A stretch of 64,000 nucleotides of DNA from positions 93,301,373 to 93,365,372 of the forward strand of contig CM070913.1 of NCBI GenBank assembly GCA_036417435.1, written 5' to 3'. Position numbers and translations under genes: made by a program. Under the pieces are notes generated by a model. It did not search any database and was not told the origin of the DNA. It saw only the letters and a list, made by a program, of their open reading frames with translations. Each line of letters begins with the position of its first letter. Positions within the stretch are counted from its first letter, which is position 1. This DNA comes from Inia geoffrensis. Lineage: Eukaryota; Chordata; Mammalia; Artiodactyla; Iniidae. Positions 21,441-43,289 of this stretch are shown one piece after another.

Positions 21441-22139
21441 TAAGGAGGGCCCAGGAGGGCTGGCTGGGCCAGGGGTGCAGCGGGCACACGGGAGGGACCG
21501 GCTCCCCACTTCCTGCGGAGCTCACATTGCCGTGCGTGCTCCTGGCACGCTCACAGGGGGCCTTCGGCCAGGAGGTCTGGCTCGGGTGCCTGCCCCACTC
21601 CCAACTGCCCCCTGGGCACCTGTCCCAGCCTCACAGGCCTCAGTTTGTTCTCCGTAGATCAGAGATGTGGGATCAGGGCTGCTGGGTCCGGCTCGGTGCC
21701 ACCATGGCCAGTTTGCAGGGAGGCCTCTCGGTGGTCTTTTCCTTTCATTCTCTCACCTGACACAGGACCTCAGAGCACTGCCCCAAGCTTCCATCCTCCT
21801 CACCTGCTGGCCCGCGGCACAGCCTGGGGTCTTGGGCCTGCCCCCGAGACTGCCCTCACCTGGCCTGGTTTCTGTTCAAGCACCGGGAGCTTCCTGGTTC
21901 ACACGGGCAGGGGGAGATGGACTGCTTCCGGGGCACAACCCGAAGTCCCATCATCCACGCTCAGCTGCCTTCCTCGGCGGCTCTAGTTCCAGCCGTCACA
22001 GTTGCCCAGGTCGTGCACTTACACAGATGGTTCAGCCTGGGCCCCGTGTCCACCTCCATGTGCCAGAGCGGGCCCAGGCCTCCAGAGCTGCAGAGGCCGA
22101 GGGCGGGGAAGGAGTGTCCCCCGACAAAGGAGTCTCTAT

Positions 22140-22256
22140 GGTAAGGGGTGCTCTGTGATGGTAGGTACTGTGTGACGGGGTTCTCTGGGTGAAGGTAGGG
22201 TGCTCTGTTGTGGGGTGCTCTGTGTGATGGTGGGTGCTCTGTGTGAAGGTGCCCCG
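22140..22256 (+). repeat. Short degenerate minisatellite (GGTGCTCTGTGTGATGGT-type units)
   Basis: About six imperfect units of 17-24 bases built on 'ggtgctctgtgtgatggt' stand side by side. Neither flank continues the pattern. Confidence 0.75.
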
Positions 22257-22556
22257 ATGCTCCCTAAGGCTGCTCAGCCACCTGAGTTCCCCAGACCACA
22301 CGTGACCTTGACCTTTCCTCATGCCTGGAACCCTGCGGCAGCTCTTGCTTCCTTTCCTCAGAGGGGTGGGCTGTCCTGGGGGATTGTTTAGCACAGGTGA
22401 GCTGTGCCGCCCCGCCTGCCTGAGCTCTTTTCCAACTAGGCCCGACTTTTCCAACTAGGAGGCTGAGTAGAATTTGGTCCAGGAGAGAATCCTTGTCAGC
22501 AGCCACTGATCCACTTTCTTTCTTGTGGATTCGCTTGTTCTGGACATTTCATATAC

Positions 22557-22785
22557 AGGTGACCTGTGAGCAACGTGGTGGTTAGGGGCACGGACCCCCC
22601 CCCCCCCCCCCGCCACACAGTCGAAAATCCACATATAACTGGACAGCTGGCTCTCCGTGTCCGTGGTTACGCATCCGTGGATTCAGCCACTGGCCGACTT
22701 AGTAGTCCTGCACTTTGTATTTAGTGAAACAAATTCTGTATAGGCGGAGCTGTGCGTTCAACCCTGCGTTGCTCAAGGGTCAGCT
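22557..22785 (+). mobile_element. MITE-like DNA transposon inside an old L1
   Basis: The ends are inverted repeats: 22560-22575 and the reverse complement of 22767-22782 agree at 14 of 16 bases. The inside holds a C-17 run. The flanks ('ggacatttcatata' before, 'tggaatcatacacgcacg' after) read as one continuous L1 3' segment split by the element. Family name not certain. Confidence 0.6.
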
Positions 22786-22879
22786 GTGCATGGAATCATA
22801 CACGCACGACGTGGCCTTCTGCGCCTGGCTTCTCCACTGAATGTGTTTTCAAGGTTCACCCCCAGCCGTCTGTCATTGT

Positions 22880-22990
22880 CTGTCCCCACTAGAGTGGAAG
22901 CTTCCCGAGGGCACGGGTTCTGCTCCTAGTCTGTTCGCAGCCTCTGTAGGCGCTGGGAACCTAGTAGGTGCTCAGAAAATAGCTACTGAC
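22880..22990 (+). repeat. L2 3'-end remnant
   Basis: 'ccccactagagtggaagctt', then 'ccgagggcacgggttctgc' and 'cctagtaggtgctcagaaaa', is the L2 3' terminus in sense orientation. Confidence 0.75.
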
Positions 22991-23199
22991 CGAGTGGCCG
23001 TCTCAGGGAGGTCTGAGTCCCGTGCCGCCAGCCGCACTTCCTTCCACCTTCTGCGGGCTGTCGCTCGCTCCCGCCAGCTGTGGTGACATCTGTGCCGCCT
23101 CCCAAGCCCCATGTGTGGACGAGTTTCCCATCTGTCTTCTACCAGCTTCCAGGAGGTCCTCACTCCCTGGAGCTCTCACACAGGCAGCTCCAGCATGAC

Positions 23200-23365
23200 C
23201 CAGTCTCTCCCTGGCATTTGGGCCCCTCTCCGTGCCTCAGCTTCCTCGTCTGTAAAATGGGGACAAGAGCACCTTCCTCAAGGCTTCATGAGGATTGAAT
23301 AAGCTAACAGGCATCAAGCCACTAGAGCAGCACCTGGCACTGGCACATGGCAAGTGTTTTCTTAT
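23200..23365 (+). repeat. MIR SINE
   Basis: 'gcctcagcttcctcgtctgt', then 'aaaatggggacaa', 'catgaggattgaataagcta' and 'gcagcacctggcactggcac', matches the MIR 3' half well. Confidence 0.85.
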
Positions 23366-23394
23366 GAGAGGTTTGTGGGAAGGCGCTGGTCTGC

Positions 23395-23575
23395 ACACTG
23401 TTGAAAGACAGGCTGTCATTCCAGATGCCGGGACTGGTGCTGTGTGGCTTCCGGCCATGGGCTCAGCCTCTCTGTCCCTCGGGTTCCTCTTCAGTAACGT
23501 GCTTGTTCCCTAAGGCGGGCGAAAGGACTGAATGAGCTAACACTTGTAACACGGACCAGAGCCTGGAAGCGTAGT
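23395..23575 (+). repeat. MIR SINE, second copy
   Basis: 'gtgtggcttccggccatggg', 'cctctctgtccctcgggttc', 'gactgaatgagctaacactt' and 'accagagcctgg' keep the MIR order. It directly precedes the PUS1 CpG island. Confidence 0.7.
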
Positions 23576-23579
23576 TGTT

Positions 23580-24241
23580 AGGACGATTTGTTCGCCCGAA
23601 GAGGGCGCATCCACATCGGCCTCAAACCACCCCCGAGTTGGCAGCGGGGAACCGGGCTCCCGGCGCCAGGCCCCGCCCTCCCCGCCCCGAAGCCCCGCTC
23701 AGTCCCGCCTCTGACACCAAGCTCCGCCCCAAGCCGCCTTGGCCCGCCTCGCCCAGAAGTACGTTTGTCCACGTCCGGCTGCCGTCCGGCCGCGCGCTCC
23801 GCTTCCGCCTTCGCCCACGTGGTCCGGCTCCGGCTCAGTCCGCCGCTCCGTGAGTGGGGCCGGGTCGGGGCGCGCGCCCCCCTAGTCCCGGCGGGGCGAA
23901 GCGTGAGAGGGTTCCGGGAGTCTCCCCGATTCCCGAGGGAGAGCCGGCTGGGCGAGGCGAGAGGACGAGGGGGGAGCAGGAGGGACTGGGGAGGTCAGAG
24001 GTCAGCCTGGGGGTCAGGGACGTCTTAGGTTATCCGCGGGCGGGGCTGGAGCGTGAGAGGGTTCCGGGAGGGTTAGAGTTCTCAAGGGGTGGGGCTGGAG
24101 CGTGGCCGTGGTCGGAGTTAAGGAGGGGCGGGCTGGTGTGTAGGGGCCCCGGGGAGGTTAGGGGTCTAGAGGACCCGGGAGGGTGCGTACCGGGGGAGGT
24201 CAGGGGTCGGGCGCGTGCCCCCCCGCCCCTCCCGGGCCTGC

Positions 24242-24245
<4 letters not shown>
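23580..24245 (+). promoter_or_regulatory. PUS1: PUS1 CpG-island promoter
   Basis: Dense CpG and GC-rich sequence begins abruptly after a MIR and runs to the first PUS1 ATG. It contains a palindromic E-box CCACGTGG at 23815-23822, ETS-like CTTCCG at 23801, and no TATA box at a useful place. A consensus donor (CTCC|GTGAGT) at 23850 could end a non-coding alternative first exon. A 21-base word recurs exactly 150 bases apart (23900-23920 and 24050-24070). Confidence 0.8.
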
Positions 24246-36352
<12,107 letters not shown>

Positions 36353-36600
36353 GCTGGCCCACGACACGCACGCCGGGACCCGCCAGCCTGCTCCTGGCGG
36401 CATGCCTCGCCCAGATGGGACGGCCCGCGCGGCCTCCCCAGCTCAGGATCCTGAGACCTGCATCATTCTGAATTTCCGTCACAGGGAGAACCTGCCGCGA
36501 GTCTATTTTCAGCTCACGCGTTGACTACACACAACTTAGCACGTAAAGACACTATTTTTTTAAAGAAGCGATTTTCTTATTAAACAAGTACAAACCTTGC
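36353..36600 (+). other. PUS1: PUS1 3' untranslated region
   Basis: About 250 bases after the stop. An ATTAAA signal stands at 36579-36584; no canonical AATAAA occurs nearer. The 3' boundary is an estimate. Confidence 0.65.
36579..36584 (+). terminator. PUS1: PUS1 polyadenylation signal ATTAAA
   Basis: The commonest variant signal, in the AT-rich end of an otherwise GC-rich region, about 230 bases after the stop. T-rich sequence (cttcttttacctttttcg) follows. Confidence 0.65.
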
Positions 36601-37950
36601 TTAGTCACTTCTTTTACCTTTTTCGCGGTCTTTTCCACGGGTCTTTCACCGACAGAGGTGCAAGGAGCACCGTGTGCTGTGTCAGCAGCAGACCGGAGCG
36701 GTGGGAACGGGTGACCTGGCCGGGGCGCGTGGCTGGGCGGAGGCTGGAGCAGGCAGGACAGCGGGCGGCTCCTGGCAGGACTGGCTGTCCGGCTGTCAGG
36801 GTGGGGCTCGGCGGCCCGGCGAGCGGCGCAGACCACAGGACGGGAGCCGTCGGGCCAGGGGTAGCAGTCCCCAGCGCTGGAGGACACGGGCCCCTTCTGG
36901 GTGTCCACCTGGCCCCCTGTGGCACGCAGCTTTCATCCTGGTCCGTGCATCCCTGGCGCCGCCTGTGTTCCGGGCGGGAGGGAGGAGGGAGGGCAGAAAG
37001 AAGGGACACATCGTTGCCTGTCCGTCCCGTAGCGAGCCCTCCTGGGCGGCCCGCCAGCAACTTCATTCCCTCGCCGGCCAGAGGCGTGTCACGTGGTCAC
37101 GTCCAGCTGCAAGGGGGGCAGGGAAATGCTTTGATTAAGTGGCGCCCTGCGGAGAAGGCGATGCTCTGTTACCAAGGAAGAGGGGTCAGGCGGAGCGGGG
37201 GTGGGGGTGGGGGGGAGGCAGTCGGCAAGTCTGCTGCAGGAGGCACGTGGTGTGTGTGCACGTGGGACGCACGTGTGCACGTACTGTGTACCCACGTGGA
37301 CGCATGTGTGGTGTGTGAGCAGTTTGTGCACGTGTATTTGTGATGTGATCGTAGGCGATGTGTCTGCATGGGTACGTGTGCACGTGTATGTGCAAATGCC
37401 GTGTGGTGGGTTGCACACGTGTGTACAACGTGGCTGGGCAGATGCCCTCGAGGGAGCACTGCCTTTCGGAGAACAGAGCGGGTGGGGCCAGTAGAATCGG
37501 GAAGACTGGCAGTGCCGAGGGGGAGAGACCAAGTGAGGTGTGCCTTTGGGTCCGAGGAACCTTGGCGAGCGGCTGCTGCCGCCGGGTGGCCTGCGGCTGG
37601 GACAGGAGGCGGGGTTCGAGGCAGACTTGGGCTTCCGGTTTCAGGGATTGAGGAGCTAGCTGGGCCGTTAACAGGCGGTGTGATTGGGAACAGGATGGGC
37701 TTAAAGGAGGAATACTGGGGCTTGGCTTTAAGCATGTTAATTTAACCTGTGATATAGGGCTTTTTAAGTCACTTCCCAGGGCAGAAAGTCACCTAAGAAC
37801 TGCTGGGATCGTGGGGCTCTCCCCATGAGAGGTTACATGGTCTTGGTTTCAGGGTCAAATTGTAGACAATGCCCAAGTGTTACTCCAGGCAATCAGTGAG
37901 TCTTGTTTTGTTTTTTAGCAAAGAACAAACTCCTTTCTTTAAAAAAAAAA
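36600..37950 (+). other. PUS1-EP400 intergenic region, proximal part
   Basis: 36600-37150 is GC-rich with moderate CpG and no exon I trust. 37200-37440 is a GT-rich block full of ACGTG words. 37440-37950 is unassigned. Confidence 0.5.
37240..37435 (+). repeat. Degenerate ACGTG/GTGTGC-rich low-complexity block
   Basis: CACGTG or ACGTGT/ACGTGG words recur about ten times within 200 bases, separated by GT dinucleotide runs. No unit length is constant, so it is an eroded simple repeat. Confidence 0.65.
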
Positions 37951-38231
37951 AAAATTAATTTTGTTTACTTCTTTGGCTGCATCGGGTCTTAGTTGCAGCA
38001 CACGGGATCTTCGTTGAGGCATGTGGGATCTTTCCTTGCAGAGCGCTGGCTTCTCTCTAGTTGCGGGGCGCGGGTTTTCTCTCTAGTTGAGGCGCGTGAG
38101 CTCAGTAGTTGTGGTGCGAGGGCTTAGTTGCCCCGCAGCCTGTGGGATCTTAGTTCCCCGACCAGGGATCGAACCCACGTCCCCTGCATTGGAAGGCAGA
38201 TTCTTTACCACTGGACCACCAGGGAAGTCCC
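37940..38231 (-). mobile_element. CHR-type SINE (long form, older)
   Basis: Antisense, head at 'ccaccagggaagtccc', one CAGTAGTTGTGG unit, duplicated 'ttctctctagttg' segment, A/T tail side near 37945. Confidence 0.88.
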
Positions 38232-38298
38232 TGGGTGACTCATTTAAATCACCTTGGAGGATCCATGGTTATGTGATATTTTAAAATATGTACTTGGA

Positions 38299-38424
38299 GG
38301 GAATTCCCTGGTGGTCCAGTGGTTAGGACTCCACACTTGCAGTGCAGGGGCCATGGGTTTGATCCCTGGTCGGGGAATTAAGATCCTGCATGCTGCATGG
38401 CACAGCCAAAAAAATAAATAAAAT
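38299..38424 (+). mobile_element. Short tRNA-derived SINE with clean duplication
   Basis: Sense, 'ggaattccctggtggtccag' to an AATAAAATA-type tail. A perfect 16-base duplication AAAATATGTACTTGGA is at 38283-38298 and 38425-38440. Confidence 0.92.
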
Positions 38425-39036
38425 AAAATATGTACTTGGAAAAACAGAGTACAAAAAAACAGAAGTTGCCCGCCCTCCCTAATTCCCAGTATCTCTCCAT
38501 AGGCCCCTACTCTTTTTTCTTGTGACTTCCAGAGATCTCTGTGCATATATGAGCATGTTTGACCCTTATCTTCACACAGACGGTGGCGGTCTTTGCCATC
38601 ACAAAAGTCTGTGTCATCCTTGCTGGTGGCCCACACTGTACGCAGTCCATACCACTCAGCCTGCTGGTGGACATGTGTCCAGCCTTTGATGTTGCACACA
38701 ACGACCACCCCTATACATCCTTGTCCACGTGCGAGCATCCCTAGATGCAGACTCGGTGGTCTGGCGGGTTTCTAATGCCTACCTCATTCTGACAGCCCCT
38801 GTCCACCGTAGAAGTGTTGCCTTGCATCCCTGCCAGTATCATATGACAATGCCTGTTCCCCCACTCTCCACAACACCAGGGAGCAAACCTGATCTTCGGG
38901 CCGGCCTTCTTTTGGGTCTCGTGCCCCTTCCCTGAGTGGGGAAGCACTCTCAGGAAATAGAGTCAGGGGCCTGCATAGTCGGGGTCTCCGTTGTCAGCAA
39001 CTGAGACTGAGTCTGGCTGATTTAAACAGAAAAGCA

Positions 39037-39307
39037 GGGCTCCCCTGGTGGCGCAGCGGTTAAGAATCCACCTGCCAATGCAGGGCACACGGGTTCGAGC
39101 CCTGGTCTGGGAAGATCTCACATGCTGCGGAGCAGCTAAGCCCGTGCGCCACAACTACTGAGCCTGTGCTCTAGAGCCCATGCTGCGCAACAAGAGAAGC
39201 CACCATAATGAGAAGCCCACACATCTCAACGAAGAGTAGCCCCTGCTCAAACGAAGACCCAACACAGCCAAAAATAAATAAATTAAATAAATTAAAAAAC
39301 AAAACAA
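39037..39307 (+). mobile_element. CHR-type SINE (long form)
   Basis: Sense copy with a perfect 13-base duplication AAACAGAAAAGCA at 39024-39036 and 39308-39320. Confidence 0.92.
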
Positions 39308-39521
39308 AAACAGAAAAGCACTGTATCCCCCCGATGCAGGAGGGCAAGCAGAGCCTGAGCTGGCACCTCCTTTCCCCGCCCCAGTCCTCCTGGCTGAGGG
39401 AGGAGCTTGGCGGCCCATCATGCCAGCCTTCCCCGGCTGCCCCGCAGATTCCCACATTGGCCAGCATGTAAGATGTGCACAGGAATCAACCATCCAAGAA
39501 AACAGTGGGAAAATCATTTAA

Positions 39522-39625
39522 GCGTTTTTTTTTTTTTTTTTTTAATTGAAGTATAGTTGGTTTACAATATTCTATAAGTTGCAGGTATACAATATAGCGG
39601 ATCACGGTTTTTAAAGCTTACATTT
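39522..39625 (-). mobile_element. L1 3'-end fragment
   Basis: T-run then 'aattgaagtatagttggttt' and 'acaatattctataagttg', the antisense tail of an L1. Confidence 0.75.
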
Positions 39626-40429
39626 AAGCAGTTTTGATCTGTGTGTATTGAAGCTGCAGTTTGAGAGGGTCTAAGAGGGAAAATGTTACAGTCTGCTTCT
39701 GGAAACGGAAACCACTCTGCAGATTGAGTTGGGCAGACGTTTTCTACAGGAAATTTGGGGCTTGTGCATTGTTGGAGGGGCCTAATAACCTGGTTTGGAC
39801 TGGGTCTCCTGGAGTGACTCCCAGAACAAGACAGAACTGACCCCCCGCAAGGCACCTCCAATTGCTGATACTGCCTCTGCAGCCGAGAGGGATGGGAGGA
39901 CCCGGGACCCCCAATAGCCCCACACCTGGAGATGTGTTATGGCAGGCCCAGAGCTGCGTCCAGGATCAGGGATTCAGGTCAAGAAGCCACCCACCACTGG
40001 ACCTCCCTTACAGGAGAGACTCAAATTTGTCAACTCGTATTTGTCAGCAAGTGCAGCCAGGAGCAGCAGGAAGGAGGGCACCTCCCCGCCGCCCCCAGTC
40101 ACGCACAGATGCGGCAAGCGGGAGGGGCCCAAGTCTTGGCTGGGGCTCTGACCTCCAAGGAATCTGGCAGGTGTAGTTTTTAACTTTCCAACTTTGCTAA
40201 GTAGGAGGGTGGAGTGAAGATTGAAAGGGCCTCCCTACCAGTACTTAGAAACATGAAATCACTCCCCTCTTTCATCCAACTAATTTTATTCCTTTCATGC
40301 CCCTCTCCTGTCTCCCTTTTATAGTCAAATTTTATTTTCTCTTTAGAATTTTTTGTGTGTTTAATATCAGAGAGGATATTTGCATCTGCATTTTGCTGAG
40401 GAGTTGATCACTTTAGCCTGCACTTCTTT

Positions 40430-41105
40430 TTTTAAGATGGATTTCTGATTGAGATATAATTCACGTACCACAAAACTCATCCTTTCAAAGTGCACAATCC
40501 AGTGGTGTTTAGTAAATTCACAAAGTTGTGCAACCATCAGCACTACCTAATTTCACCTTTTTCATCAACCTTGAAAGGAAACCCTGCATCCAGCTGCTGT
40601 CACTCCAATCCCCTCCCTCCAGCCCCTGGAAACCAGCATCTACTTTCCATCTTTATGGATTTGCCTATTCTGTACATTTGATATAAATGGAATCATGTGA
40701 TACGTCGCCTTCTGTGTCTGGCTTCTTTCACTTAGTGTAATGTTTTTTTCAAGGTTCATCTGTGTTGTAGCCGGTGTCAATATGTCATCCTCCTTTTTTT
40801 TTTGCTGAATAATATTCCATTATATGGATATGCCACATTTTGTTTATTCATCAGTTGATGGATATTTGGGTTGTTTACATTTCTTGGGAATTATGAGTAA
40901 TGCTGCTAAGAATATTTTCATACACACTTCCACGTGGCTGTGTGTTTTTAATTCTCTTGGGTATATACTTAGGAGTGGAATTCCTGGGTCATATGTTAAC
41001 TCCTAACGACTGTTTTGTGGAACTGCCAAACCATTTATTTCAAGAGGCTGCATCACTTTAAATTCCCACCAGCAGTGTATGAGGTTTCTGCTTTTGCCAC
41101 AGGCT
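40430..41105 (-). mobile_element. Old L1, 3' part
   Basis: 'gattgagatataattcacgt', then 'caaagttgtgcaaccatcag', 'gaataatattccattatatg' and 'cagttgatggatatttggg', and 'attcccaccagcagtgtatg', run through the antisense L1 3' UTR and ORF2 end in the right order. Confidence 0.8.
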
Positions 41106-41440
41106 TGTGCACTTCTTGTTACCTTTTTTTTTGGCTTGAAACAACGCAGATTTATCATCTTACAGTCATGCAGGCCAGAAGTCCAAAATGGGTCTCATGC
41201 GGCTAAAATCATGGTGCTGGCAGGGGGGAATTCATCCCCTTGTCCTTTTCAGCTTCTGCGCACATTCCTTGCATCACGGCCCGCAGCCAGCAGTCGTACC
41301 TGTCCAGCCTCTTGCTTCTCTCATCTCCTCTCCTACTTCTTCTGGAGTCAAATCTCCCTCTACCTCCCACTTGCGATTACATTCAGGGCTCACATGGGCT
41401 CATTCAGAGCTATCCAAGATAAACATGCAGTTACCTTTTT
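41105..41440. repeat. Unclassified repeat-like insert in old L1
   Basis: It interrupts the L1 between 41105 and 42055. 'cagtcatgcaggccagaagt' and 'ccaaaatgggtctcatgcgg' resemble words seen in MaLR-type LTRs, but I cannot assign a family. Confidence 0.35.
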
Positions 41441-41459
41441 TTTTTTTTTTAAAACAATG

Positions 41460-42054
41460 TCTTTTAAAAATTTAATTAATTTATCTTTGGCTGCCTCGGA
41501 TCTGCGTTGCTGCACGCGGGCTTTCTCTAGTTTTGGCGAGCTGGGGCTACTCTTTTTTTTTTTTTTTTTTTTTGCGGTTCGTGGGCCTCTCACTGTTGTG
41601 GCCTCTCCCGTTGCGGAGCACAGGCTCCGGACGCGCAGGCTCAGCGGCCATGGCTCACGGGCCCCGCCGCTCCGTGGCATGTGGTATCTTCCCAGACCGG
41701 GACACGAACCCATGCCCCCTGCATTGGCAGGCGGATTCTTAACCACTGTGCCACCAGGGAAGCCCGGGGCTACTCTTCGTTGTGGTGCGCGGGCTTCTCA
41801 TTGCAGTGGCTTCTCTTGTTGCGGAGCATGGGCTCTAGGCACGTGGGCTTCAGTAGTTGCAGCATGTGGGCTCAGTAGTTGTGCATGTGGGCTCAGCAGT
41901 TGTGGCTCACGGGCTCTAGAGAGCAGGCTCAGTAGTTGTGGTGCATGGGCTCAATCGCTCCGCGGCATGTGGTATCTTCCCGGACCAGGGCTTGAACCTG
42001 TGTCCCCTGCGTTGGCAGGCGGATTCTTAACCACTGCGCCACCAGGGAAGCCCT
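41460..42054 (-). mobile_element. CHR-type SINE (long form) carrying a nested SINE
   Basis: The antisense host copy is in two parts, about 41460-41554 and 41766-42054, that continue each other once the insert is skipped (tctagttttggcgagctggg before, cgttgtggtgcgcgggc after). Head at 42054 'ccaccagggaagccct'. Confidence 0.9.
41555..41765 (-). mobile_element. CHR-type SINE (short form) inserted in a SINE
   Basis: Antisense, T-run tail at 41555 and the whale-type core. The perfect 12-base duplication GGGGCTACTCTT (41543-41554, 41766-41777) derives from the host SINE. Confidence 0.94.
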
Positions 42055-42790
42055 ACCTGACTTTTTGATTCAAGCCATCCTAGTGGTTTTGGTTTATATT
42101 TCCCCGATCCCTAATGACGTTGAATATCTTTTCATGGGCCTATTTGTACATCCTCTTTTGAGGCATATATGCAAGTCCTTTGCCCATTAAAAAATTTTTT
42201 TTAACTGAAGTATAGTTGATTTACAATGTTGTGTTAATTTCTTCTGTACAGCAAAGTGACTCAGTTATACACATATACATATATATATATTCTTTTTCAT
42301 ATTCTTTTCCATGATGGTTTGTCACAGGATACTGAACATAGTGTTCCCTGTGCTATACAGTAGGACCTTGTTGTTAATCCATCCCTTTGCCCATTTTAAA
42401 ATTATTAGCCTTTTAACTCTTCAGTTGCACGTTCTTTATTCTGGATACAAGTCCCTTATCAGGTATATGATTTGCAGCTATTTTCTCTCATTCTCTGGGA
42501 TGTCTTTTCTTAATGGTGTCATCTGAAGCACAAGTTTTTAATTTTGATGACGTCCAACGTATTTTTTATTTTGTTACTTCTGTTTTTGGTGTCATAAGAA
42601 ACCACTACCTAATCCAAGATCCTGAAGATTTGCATCTATGTTTCCTTCTGAGAGTTCTGTAATTTTAGCACTTACATTTAGGCCTTTGATCCATTTTGAG
42701 TTCACTTTTGCATATAGTGTGAGGCTGTGGTCCAACTCCATTCTTTATGAAAGCAGCTCCTTTGCCCCTTTCTTGTTTGCCCATTTCTAT
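42055..42790 (-). mobile_element. Old L1 ORF2 remnant, with inner L1 tail fragment
   Basis: 'ttgaatatcttttcatgggc', 'aagtcccttatcaggtatat' and 'cctttgatccattttgag' are antisense ORF2 words. A younger L1 tail ('aactgaagtatagttgattt', 'cagttatacacatatacata') interrupts at about 42190-42385. Broken in all frames. Confidence 0.75.
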
Positions 42791-42794
42791 TCCC

Positions 42795-43287
42795 CTCTAA
42801 CCTTAAAAGAACCTAATTACAGGAATGAGAACACCAGGCAATTTAACCTAATTCCTGACTAACGCTCTCCTGAATGCACACATGCCTTGCCTAACCTGTT
42901 GATTCTTTCCCTAGATTAAAAGAAGTCAGAATGAAGAATTAAGCAGTTAAAAAATGACCAGCTCTCTGCCCCCAGCAGCCCCCTTAGCAATCCTGCAGGC
43001 AGATCACTGAGGCAAGATAACATCTGAAGAGTCAGGGAGTGTGCACGCAATGGAGAAGGACGCAGAACCCACCCTCCTGCCTCGATGACTGCCAGAGATT
43101 CTCCCCCCTTTTTCCCTTTAAAAACTGTCATGGCTGAGCAGAATCCTCGGAGTTGATCTCTGGACGCGAGTGCACCTCCTCCCCAGACTGCCGGCTTTTC
43201 TGACTAAGGCACCTTTCCTTTCTCCTGACTCTTGCTTCCCGTTCATTGGCTTTGAGCAGCGAGCAGCCGAAGCTGAGCTGGGTAGCA
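42795..43287 (+). mobile_element. Solo LTR, class-I-ERV-like, degenerate
   Basis: TATA-like TTTAAAAA at 43117. A U5-like part follows: 'ctgccggcttttctgactaa' where a polyA signal would be expected, then 'cacctttcctttctcctga', 'cgttcattggctttgagcag' and an end in CA at 43287. No internal viral genes are beside it. The 5' limit is a guess. Old endogenous copy without coding capacity. Confidence 0.55.
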
Positions 43288-43289
43288 GT

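Noticed and set aside
36597..37343. 248-codon open frame downstream of PUS1
   Set aside because: Lies after the PUS1 polyA signal, overlapping frames on both strands, and runs into a GT-rich simple block; no homology recognised.
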